Of a DNA stretch of 64,000 bases, positions 54,879-64,000 are shown in pieces. Below the pieces are notes generated by a model, which saw nothing but the letters and a program-made list of their open reading frames with translations, was not told the origin of the DNA and did no database searches. The position numbers were made by a program, and so were the translations under genes. Where the stretch lies: NCBI RefSeq assembly GCF_022458985.1, contig NC_061781.1, positions 21,043,001-21,107,000 of the forward strand. Direction: 5' to 3'. This DNA is from Mugil cephalus (Eukaryota; Chordata; Actinopteri; Mugiliformes; Mugilidae). Position 1 is the first letter of the stretch, and every line of letters starts with the position of its first letter.

Positions 54879-55130
54879 TCACCTCTCAAAAGACCCACTC
54901 TGTGTGGTGTCCGTCAGCCAAAGGGATTTTGGATACAGACTATCTGCTAGCAGCAGTCCATGGTGCACCAGAGGAGGAGGGCACTTAGGGGTTTCTCTCT
55001 CTAGATAAGGTTTATTTTCAGAGCACAGTGAACATTCTCCAGCCTTTGCATGTACCTCATTACCTTTGGTCACACCTGTTAATTTGTGTCTACAACACTG
55101 GTATTCCCTCTTTTTTATGATCTTTTCCAT
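54879..55130 (-). other. Conserved small open frame downstream of gene F, function unknown
   Basis: 83 residues, counterpart of 12482-12742. Shared strings include VTKGNEVHAK, GECSLCSENKP, ETPKCPPP and TQSGSFER. It lies between the lectin 3' flank and the two-exon locus at 54139-54830, so it may be the 5' part of that gene or untranslated sequence. Confidence 0.3.
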
Positions 55131-55487
55131 GTCTGTCCAATATATTCCTTGTCAGAGACCTAGGGCTCCTTGGGTACCACTCCCAATCTAAACAATGAAA
55201 TTCCTAAATGACCCATTCCCTTGTTAAAGGACACAGTGTTTAATTTAGGTAAAGAAAAGTAATTCATTTGAGAATGGTGCATATATTTTTGTTATTTATT
55301 TTCAGAAAGCTGCAATCTCAAAAATGTGACGTTTGTCTTTTTGGGAGATGTCTTCTCAGTCATTTGTTGTGTATTTACAAAAAGTTGCATTTCGCAGTCA
55401 CACATAGCTAAATAATACTGAAGCTGAAAAGTAAAATATGAATAATTCAATAATTGAACTTGTAAAACATTTACAAATGTAACAATG

Positions 55488-58400
55488 TTACAGTATTTTT
55501 TCACATATCCATGCCAGAGATTTTGAACATGAAATATCATTCCAAGGAGAGTTGCTGCTGGTTGAGATGTGTGCACAGTCTTCTTCCCCCCACCTGCCAC
55601 TTCTACCTCCATTATCTGGTTGATTTCCGTCCCAGTAGCTGGAAGGTCAGGGAACACAAGAATCATCACTATTTATCATTCAGTGGTTAAACCATAGACT
55701 TTGTAAATAAGGATGGGATGTTCCCACTTTCTTTCATTTGACAAACTGATGCTATTTTCCCGGGGATACGGGCAGCACCATCTTGCGACTTTGGAGGGAC
55801 TCATGGAGCAGTTGGCGTGGCAACTGGTGGTCGCCATTATGTCACATCCTATTTCTATAGCGTCAAATAACTAACTAAAATGAACTGATACAAAAAATTA
55901 CACTTGAACATGCATCAACATTATATTAACTACCTAAAATTACAAAAACTGTCCTTGACAGAATTTTATTTGATGTGTTTTTTAGTGTTAAATTTCCAAG
56001 TCTCATCCACTAACATGTAGGAGGTGGAGCTTATGACCTATACTGCAGTCAGTCACCAGGAGGAGCTCTACTTGCTCCTCCTGGAGCATGGGGGGCAAGT
56101 TCTTCTGCCCCCATGTGGCTGAAGTCCAAGTACATTTTAAAAATGTTGCTCTGGTTATTTATTTATTTATTTATTTATTTTACTTGTTCACTGATATATA
56201 AGTCCAGCAACAATATTATAATATGTAGAGGGTTGAAAAATGACCTCTATTAAAAACAAACTAAATGTTGACACCCCTCTTATTTTTTTCGAGAAACTCT
56301 TAAAAAGCTACGGTATAAACAGTCTTCATTTCATTTAATTTCATTTAAATGCTATGATTTTTTGTGACACTAGGTGTTGCCATAATGTCACGTCAGAATA
56401 AAATGGCGACTGAACTGGACACATATTGACAAATTTGTCTTATTCCTCACTGCTCCACAGGTATGTGAAACGTGGTGTACATCAATTAATATTGTGTTTA
56501 CAAACTGATAAGGGGCTAATGAACCATCCAGCTGGATGTGTGTGAGAAATGAAGGGTTAATGGTTGAGTATGACGTAGTTTTGTGCCGAGTTTAACATTT
56601 TAAGCATTTTAAACACCTATTGTTAACATAGTGTAACTCGCAATGACTAAGAGGCAACAGCGTAAAGTGACTGTGTATGTTACGTTCATTTTCTTAAGAT
56701 AATAAGTACATGTCAGGGAAAATATTAGTTGTGAGTTCACAAGGCATGGATGAAATGACCGCGGAAGAGTATTAATGGCGCCGTAGTTTTGTAATGGCGG
56801 CCATCGGGTCATGTTGGTCATGTAAATAGACTGAAGTTGTTTCTAGAGAGAAGAGAAATACAGATATTATTGTTTTATTGTTAGTTTTTGTTGTGTTGTG
56901 TCAACACTTTCATACATTTCAACACTGACTTTTTGTTAAAGTGTCTCGTTAGATAGAAGTTCATTAAATATTCACATTCTGGTAATTGAAGTAACTTATG
57001 TGACAGTCAGAGGAACAGCTAACAATACTGTAAATGTGAAGTGTGCATTATTTGGCTGGAGTATAATTTTATCTTTGAGTGAGAATTGAACGCACGATAA
57101 GAAGTGATGTTAAAGGGTATATCATTTTATTTTTCTATTATTTTTGATACAGAACGTATTTGAGCAATGATTGAAATTGAATACAGTGAATTGTGGTGAA
57201 ATGTATTGTTTCATTTTACGTCAGAATGAAATGGCAACTGAGCTGGACACATACTGACAAACTTGTCTTATTCCTCACTGCTCCACAGTCATCCAGGACT
57301 GTGAAGCAAAATAGCTACTGACCCAGGTATGCCTAGCCCTGAGGCCAGTAACAAATACAATATTTGCCAGTGAGACAAATGTACATGTTGATGTCAACAC
57401 TGAACTGAAATGAAGACTTACTTCAGAGTCATTGGAGTCCCATCAATCCATTTCCAGGTCCCTTCCTTTTCTATGTCATTCAAACCAATCCAAGTATCTT
57501 TCTTGATGAAGACAGAGATTGACTTCTGCGTAGAAAAATATATTTTAGATTTGAATGTCATTCAAAATAAATTTAAATTAACAACTAGAACCATAACCTA
57601 ATTACATCATAAATATAAAGTAACTATATCCAGAGGGAACAAGTGTTTAATACTGTAAACTATTACGAGGCTTCTAGTTATTCAGGACCTGTTCTTCAGG
57701 GCTGTCGATCACCACCAGATCTGCTCCTCTGTTTTTACAGTCCTGTCTGCCTTCATACCAGGAACCAGATGCTTCAGAGAGGAAATGACAGGTACAACTG
57801 AACATTTTCCATCCTTTAGGACATGTTTTCCCTGGAAGAAACAAACACAAAATAAAAAATGAAGTTGCACATTTATATTGATTTGAAAAAAAAAAACAAA
57901 CAAAAAAAAAACGGACCACTCAAGTGTAACATAATCAATCAAGTGATCAAGTGATTTAGAAACATTTCATGCCAGATGCCACTTCTTCAATTTATGAGTA
58001 AAGCAGGTGGACTGATGAACAGCTCGTAAATCATAAGACATCCAAAGACTCACTCTGTTTGAGCAAATTCCGAAGTGTGTTCATCGTTTTAATAATTTTA
58101 GTCAGGTTGGTTTTCAGCAGGTCTCTCTCCTCAGTCATTTCAGTCAGGTTAGTGTTCAACAGGTCTCTCTCCTCAGTCACGGAGGAGAACTCTGCAGCTG
58201 AGTAGCGATCTGTAATGAATAAAAAGATGGCTTGTATATATATATATATTCAATGTACAGTGATTTAGTAGAACTTGCAACACAAATGCAGATCTTGAAA
58301 TATCTAACTTCAAAAGCAGAAGTGCAGATGTGTTTAGTTTTATAGCATCATGGACTAAAGCAGTGCAGCTGTTTACAGTAGAAAAACATACTGAATCCAA

Positions 58401-59054
58401 ACCATGTTTTGGTGTCTATATGAAGATTCACTTCTGTTTTTTTAAAAAAAGTGAAATAATTCCCTGAAACTAGCATTATTTTTCTCTTGAATGTTCCAAA
58501 GACCGAGATGAGAACAAAAATTAAAAGGTTATTAAAGCAGACAACTGAAGAAAAGACTGAATCTCAAATAAATACTTTGGTAAAGCATTTTCCTCTTTGG
58601 GAGCAGAGTTAGGATCCTGGAAATAAGCATTGAACTATTTTTAACCGAAAAGACTGAGAGTTTGTAAGCGTTTTGTTTGAACTGGTTTAGTAACAGTAGT
58701 GTTGCCACGTGATGCCTGTGTATGTCTCTATAGAAAAGGGTTAAAAAATTATTAGAGACGAGTGTTAGAGGGTTAACTTAGGAAAGACTTACAGAGGACA
58801 CCAAGGGTGATGGTTCCAACCAACAGGAAAACACTGAGCAGTCCCAGAAAGATAGTAACACCTAAATATGAACTCTTCTCAGAGCTCGTTGGACCTGAAC
58901 AGAGAAAACAGTGAAACTAATAACATCTACAACAGTGATAATAAAAAAAAAGCATCACATAACTCTCTATAAATGTATCCTTACCTGTGTGATTTGTTGA
59001 AAGTTGTGATTTGTAGGATTTGACTTGTTCAACATTTTCATAAATTTCCTCCAT
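55488..59054 (-). CDS. C-type lectin-like receptor F, complete, 6 exons, short neck
   Basis: Minus-strand exons: 58985-59054, 58793-58894, 58054-58209, 57689-57831, 57422-57525 and 55488-55638; 726 bases, 241 aa, frame kept. The tail reads MEEIYENVEQ (Y-x-N). The span reads IFLGLLSVFLLVGTITLG. The neck lacks the KDN...LLQTSNDKL part present in B-E but keeps two TEERDLL repeats. The acceptor of CTLD exon 2 is rebuilt: the ctgctgaacag of the paralogues is replaced by ctacgcag after a small deletion, and the exon starts KSISVF instead of TSVSDF. The CTLD keeps WIGLND, QPDNGG and WND; one W-adjacent change (GSWYEG for GSWDEG) is seen. A 1.1-kb insertion with 70-bp direct repeats sits in the last intron. 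Confidence 0.84.
56391..57288. repeat. Segment bounded by 70-bp direct repeats in gene F last intron
   Basis: Bases 56391-56460 and 57219-57288 are about 90% identical, both running from cgtcagaat to cactgctccacag. About 760 bases lie between, without a recognisable coding region. The whole block (about 56225-57345) is absent from the equivalent intron of other paralogues, so it is an insertion. Confidence 0.7.
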
Positions 59055-59177
59055 TGTTCACAAGGATGCAGATTATTTCCCAGAGGAGCTCTGTTCTCTG
59101 ATGTGCAGCGTGCACTGCTGTACATCTAAATCTGTGATACCATGGGTTTCACTTCATTTATCTCGTCTTTTTTGATG

Positions 59178-59235
59178 GACCTGCTAGGAAGTCACATGTT
59201 TCAGATGTGATAAATGCAGCTTCCTGAATAACTAA
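59178..59235 (-). promoter_or_regulatory. Conserved upstream module of gene F
   Basis: ctgctaggaagtcacatg and atgcagcttcctgaataac, both ETS-type cores intact, same spacing to the start codon as in genes C and E. Confidence 0.45.
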
Positions 59236-59239
59236 GTTC

Positions 59240-61560
59240 CCCTTAAACTGAACAGTTCTTCACTATTTCTTCTTCCCTTAAATAGGCAAACCTTCTGTAT
59301 CTGTTATGTTACCTGGTCTGGTCTTGGTGGGTGGTACATGTCTAAGTCACATCCTCCTGTCAGTGGTCATAATGATGTGGCTGTTCTGTGTATACACATT
59401 TCTCTCACCTCACTGCAGGACCACGATGGACACACGATGTGGAAGATGGCCAAGTGTTTTCAACTCATGTTTCACAAACTCAGAAGACCACGTGGATTTA
59501 CATTAATACAGTTTCTTTATTTTAGTTCGAAATAAGTCAAAGACCCTCAAATTGTGGAGCTGCCCCCTCAGAAGGCATGAATTTAGAGTTTGTTCCCACA
59601 ATTTTATTAATGATTGATAAAATAATGAACAGTTTTGGTCACTATAACTGACAAAAGTTTATGAAAATATCTTGATCCAAACCAAAATGGTCTGAAACCT
59701 TCATCTAAACCAAACAACTCACATCAATATTTCTTAAGAAGTTTTAAGGGCACTGAAGTAAGTAGGATACAGCAGGATACAGAAAATGCAAAATAAAACA
59801 AACCAGCCTACTAAGGGACTGCCTGACATGAGCCTGATGAAAATGTTTTACAGTAGTGACGAACCGATTATTGGTCACAGATATATCGGGGCCCGATAGG
59901 ACGGCTCCAGTTCTATTGTGTTCTATCGAATCGTGAAATGTTGCGCCGATAGAAAAAACAAAGTGTGACAATGACAAAAGCACCCGCTGGTACTGATTCT
60001 CCTTCCTGTTTGCCTCAAGCTATCCCTATCTAGTACAGGTGCAAATGCCCCCCAAAATTTAAAAAACTTTTTAAATGTAATGACCCTTGTGTATGTGAAT
60101 GAATGTGTGTTTGGTAATCATTAAATAATGATCCCAACACAAGAATGGTGTTTTTCTCAAGGATGATTAGCTGGCTTACCAAAAGGATGTGATCTAAATC
60201 TAATATAAGAAAAAACTGGATTTGGTTATCAGTAAGAACTGAGAATGTCTCTATCTGACTCTAATTATTTAGAATATGTTTATTGCAGTAAAACTAAAAC
60301 CTGCTCCAAGTGCTGAAGCGTGTATTAGTGTGTCTGAAGAAACTGACACGTAAGTACCAGCAGTGACATCACTGGAAGTGTGTTAAATTCCAAAACTGGC
60401 CACTAGGCGTCAAAATCAAAGATGAGCAAAAACGGTAAACACACTTAACACACTTTATTCATAGAATTGTGATGTGTCAGGACATTGTGGATTTCTGGTT
60501 CTGGAGCATCTTTGGGGCGACACCAACACTGTAGAGAGTTTGGAAAAAAGCAGACGTCATTTTTCAAGGCGTCCTGAAATTGAAGGTGTGTTAGAATAAA
60601 AAAGTTCCTGAATTGTCATGAAAACAAGAGCGCGTGCACACACACACACACACATGCACACATACATACACACAAATAAACATTAGTTAGTTAGTCAGTC
60701 AGTGAAAGATCTAGTGCTCAGCAGCTGGACTCTAATAACACCTCTTCAATGCTTACCAGTTTTTACAAGCATTTTGTACACCTATTGTCAACACAGTCCC
60801 TAGAAGCATTTCACTTTTTTTATTTCATAAATATATTTTTGTGCTTCTATCAATTTTACAAAAGCATGCATCAAACACATACACTTTTACATAATGGCAT
60901 AATCATGCAAGTATGTTATTCTTTTCTATTGAAGAAAAAAATCAAGCATTTCAAGATGCATATACTGTAGATCTTTTATTGTTAAACACAACAGTGCCTC
61001 AATGTTTCACAACCCTTTGCCCTTGTTTCATACAACTTATGTATAATTTTATCCTGCAGATGTCACCACATTTAATTACATCAAATGCTTTTAAACACTG
61101 AACCATTTCAAATCAACAGCTTCAGACTGATTCATTGATTCAGAAATCTTTGGTTTTTCTGTCACTAGTTTCTGTCAAAGTCCAGAAGAGATGAACGACA
61201 GCACATCCGGCTGTGTTTAGATTTATATAAGAAAGTGTGTGAAGATATTTTTGATAGAGATGTAATACAAAGTTCAGATTTTTTCTTTCTTCAAATGATA
61301 GAAGTATGTGTACTGCAAACCACCATCTCTAAAATAGAAACACAGCTGAATCAAGAGCTCTCTCAGTCACATCATACTTCCTGTTGCCAAGCCAATATGG
61401 CTACAACATGTAGCTGCCTGTGCTTTTAACCATTTGTTTTTTGCCTGTCTACTTTTTTCAACCAGAGAGTGCCTTTACAGTCTTTTCTTTTTTTGAGCTT
61501 TCTCAGTTACTTTAAACAAATGCTGAATACCATAACCTTCATAAAGACAAGATTTAGTGC
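59240..61560. other. Spacer between divergent genes F (-) and G (+)
   Basis: 59240-59790 is the upstream flank shared with genes C-E. From about 59840 to 61300 I see no gene; a CA-rich tract lies at 60637-60675. 61300-61560 resembles the sequence upstream of gene A, including tcctgttgccaagcc and agagagtgcc. Genes F and G are transcribed away from each other across this interval. Confidence 0.4.
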
Positions 61561-61589
61561 AGGGCTATTTTTACTACTGTACCAAATGA

Positions 61590-61737
61590 ATTGTCTAAAA
61601 CACGTGACTTCCTTGTATGTCAGTTTTAAAAAAAGAGATAAATAAACTGAAACCCACAATGGTTTCAAAATTCATTTGAACGTCCATGCTTCAGAGAGTA
61701 GAGATCATTTAGGAAATACTCTGCATCTTTAAGAACA
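61590..61737 (+). promoter_or_regulatory. Proximal upstream region of gene G
   Basis: Conserved with the region before gene A: cacgtgacttcctt, gtttta and aaaaaagagataaataaac A/T-rich box, gaaacccacaatgg, and agagagtagagatcattt. Shared elements suggest common regulation of the two plus-strand genes. Confidence 0.4.
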
Positions 61738-63268
61738 ATGGAGGAAATTTATGTCAACATTGAAAAAGTCAAACCTGTCAGCCCAAAACATTCAACAAAT
61801 CACGCAGGTGAGAAAAGAGACAAAGAGTCGATGTATTTTATCATCTGTCATCAGAGCCCAGGGGCAACAAACTGGGGCCAGTATTGTTGTACTGCCTGTT
61901 ATTTCTTCTTCTTATTATTTTTAGGGCCACTGGGAAACGCACTGAGGCACTATTGTTATACTGCGTGTTTGTCCTTATTTTTGTCCCTTAACTTGCATTA
62001 TAGTTATAGTTACATATCAAACGTGCAGTTTGATCGGGATCGGTGTGCTATTACTTTTCTCTACAAAATCTGAAAAACTGTGGGAAAAAAAGAGCGAAAA
62101 AGGAAAATCAACAGAGTTTTTCAAGCGTCTACTGCTCAGGCATACTTTCACCTAGAGACGTTTAAAATTAAAACTTTAAACTATAGACACGAGTCTTGCA
62201 TATTGGTGTATTAATTCACGTTTTGATAGGTCATATAGTTTTTCAATCTCTGTTCAATGACCATGATCATTTTTGTTTTTTTCCACAGTTGTAGACAAAC
62301 TTGTTTCTGTCTCACAATGTGCTCAGCAAATCAGTGAGATGTACAGAATTTAAACTGTGAGCCTCTGAGTGCCGTCACGTCTCTCTCTGCTCTCCATTGA
62401 CTATAATGCAAAGATTTTCTCAAAGAAGCAGAAGGGACCCCGGTTCTAAACTCACACGTGTCTCCAAAATATTTACTATAGAAAGACAAAAAACATATCA
62501 AAGTCTTCAGGAAGGTCTTACGCCATCCACGGTCTAGGTGTTTTCCTGATAGGAATACCGTTTTGTCACATTAAGCCCAAACGTGAGACCAGCGCAAAGG
62601 GAGAAAATCAGACTTTTCTGTCCTGGCCCAGTGCGCTTCTGTCGTCATTGACAACCCACCTCAAGTTGCCATGGCAACCCTCAGACCAGAGCCACAGCTG
62701 AGACCACACACACACGCACACTCACAACATAGGTAACTTTGTGATTACAGTTACACACTCACACACACAATCACACACACGGGCTACTATTCTCTCAGAC
62801 TGGTTGCTATGGCAACATAATGCTGAGTCGCCCAAACCACCACAACATTATTAACATCTGAGACATTAGCAGCAATGGAGAGCAGATAGTGACTCCATGA
62901 ACATCAGTGAAAGATGATCATATGTCTGTCTGATTAGCGCTGGTCGTGGATTTGATTCCCATGCTGACAGAGATGGTACCCCCGGCAGTAGTCCCCCCTG
63001 GCCCTTTCAAAACTTCCCAAGGGGAATTTTCTAGTTTACTGTTGTAGACTTTGTTGGTTTTTACTCTGTTTTCTCTCTTCAGGTCCAAGGAGTTTATATT
63101 TGGGTGTTACTGTCTTTCTGTGTGTTTCCCTGTTTGCTGGGCTCATCATCCTTGCTGTTCTCTGTGAGTCTGGTTTTCATAAATTTACCTCTAACACTCA
63201 GTGCCTCCAATCTACAGTTTCACTCACTAACATGGACCAGTCACAGTCAGACTGTCATATCAGAAATA

Positions 63269-63331
<63 letters not shown>

Positions 63332-63903
63332 GAGAGAGAGAGGCTGAATTATTATGTGCTTTTAGTTATCTGTCATTCTGCCTTTTCTTTTTTCAGGTTT
63401 TCTTTTCATTTTTATCCTTTTCTTCTTATCTTTTAGCCACTCATTGGAATGCACACTGCACATACACAAGTCCACACTCACACCAATATACACACTAAGA
63501 GTTGGCAGCAAGATGTGGCAGGACACTGATAGAATAGATTATTTTAATGAAATAGATTATTTTAATGAAGTAGATTGTTTTAATAGAAAATGAAAAAAAA
63601 AATTGTAGCAGCTGTAATGAACATATTTTAATAATTTCTGGAAAGAAACAGATATTTGTGACTTAAGACTAAAAAAACTGTACGGATCTATGAGATCTTT
63701 TTTGTTTGTGATACATGCATCTTTATTTATTTCAGATGGTAATTCAGCTGCAGAGCTCTCTGATGTCAAACACAACCTGACTGTGTTTCTCCAGACGAGC
63801 AACAACATACTCTCCTCCGTGACTGAAGAGAGAGACCTGCTGAACAGCAAACTCACTAAAATGACTGAAGAGTTGGAAGAACTTCAGCATTTGTCTGAAC
63901 AAA
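61738..63903 (+). CDS. C-type lectin-like receptor G, 5' part only (runs off window)
   Basis: Exons 61738-61807 (MEEIYVNIEKVKPVSPKHST), 63083-63163 (81-base TM exon, LYLGVTVFLCVSLFAGLIIL) and 63736-63903 (neck, TEERDLLNSKLTKMTEELEE), all with consensus splice sites and in frame. The CTLD exons would lie beyond 64000. It is the closest relative of gene A: same tail and the short TM exon. Unlike A it keeps the usual exon 1 donor (cag|gtgaga) and has no equivalent of A's small third exon. Intron 1 is 1275 bases against 77 in gene A. Confidence 0.8.
61855..63030. other. Insertion in intron 1 of gene G
   Basis: About 1.17 kb absent from the equivalent intron of gene A. It contains attagcagcaatggag near 62865, related to blocks at 600-790, and several CA/AC-rich stretches. 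No open frame or terminal repeat is convincing. Confidence 0.4.
63270..63342. repeat. Compound microsatellite (CA)n(TA)n(GA)n
   Basis: About 47 bases of perfect ca repeat, then ta and ga runs, inside the TM-neck intron of gene G. Confidence 0.95.
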
Positions 63904-64000
63904 GTGAGTCTTTGGACATGTTAAACTTTACTTGTTGTTTATTGATGAACATGTTTTACTAAAATGTTTAATGGTTAAGCATGTGAGACACTACTTCTGG

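Overview
The window looks like nuclear DNA of a teleost fish. The evidence is vertebrate-style split genes with GT-AG introns, a family of fish-type C-type lectin receptors, and a mobile-element mix typical of ray-finned fish: Tc1-like transposons with IR/DR ends, Rex3/RTE and CR1/L2-type LINEs, Penelope-like elements (PLEs), chromodomain gypsy and Gmr1-like LTR elements. I cannot name the species.

The backbone is a tandem cluster of type II membrane C-type lectin-like receptor genes (CD209/CLEC4/asialoglycoprotein-receptor-like). Each gene is built from an N-terminal cytoplasmic exon, a transmembrane exon, a coiled-coil neck exon and three CTLD exons. Gene A (+, 2873-5977, 266 aa) is complete. 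A block of five minus-strand paralogues follows: B (9021-10702, lost its last two CTLD exons), C (13107-19626, 259 aa), D (26658-29665, complete except for an indel-damaged TM exon), E (37644-43550, 240 aa) and F (55488-59054, 241 aa). Gene G (+, from 61738) runs off the right edge. Orphan CTLD exons lie at 1557-1669 (+) and 36230-36305 (-). Exon lengths in A, C, E and F sum to exact multiples of three with consensus splice sites. All complete CTLDs carry QPD and WND, the galactose-type calcium/sugar site. Most cytoplasmic tails carry a Y-x-N motif. Gene E has lost it and has an arginine in its membrane span.

The spacers and introns are filled by mobile elements. One Tc1-like insertion sits at the same place in genes C and E but not in D, so C and E share a more recent ancestor. 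In E it was later split by a PLE (12-bp target duplication); in C by a LINE and a hAT-type fragment. A second PLE (45229-46805) has a 13-bp target duplication and an inverted copy of its own tail. A structurally intact Tc1/Sleeping Beauty-type transposon (33729-35334) has 202-bp inverted repeats and a full 340-aa transposase. A 6-kb LTR element at 48112-54071 has integrase before reverse transcriptase, the order that defines the Gmr1 group of Ty3/gypsy-like elements.

The most unexpected signal is at about 53460-54071, where the 3' LTR should be. The sequence there reads as a base-by-base blend of the element's 5' LTR and the unrelated DNA just left of the insertion (about 47360-48111). The best explanation is an assembly consensus made from an allele carrying the insertion and an allele without it, i.e. 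a polymorphic retrotransposon insertion. Frameshifts elsewhere (gag/pol, TM exon of gene D) should be read with this in mind. I found no RNA genes, CRISPR arrays or prokaryote-type operons.
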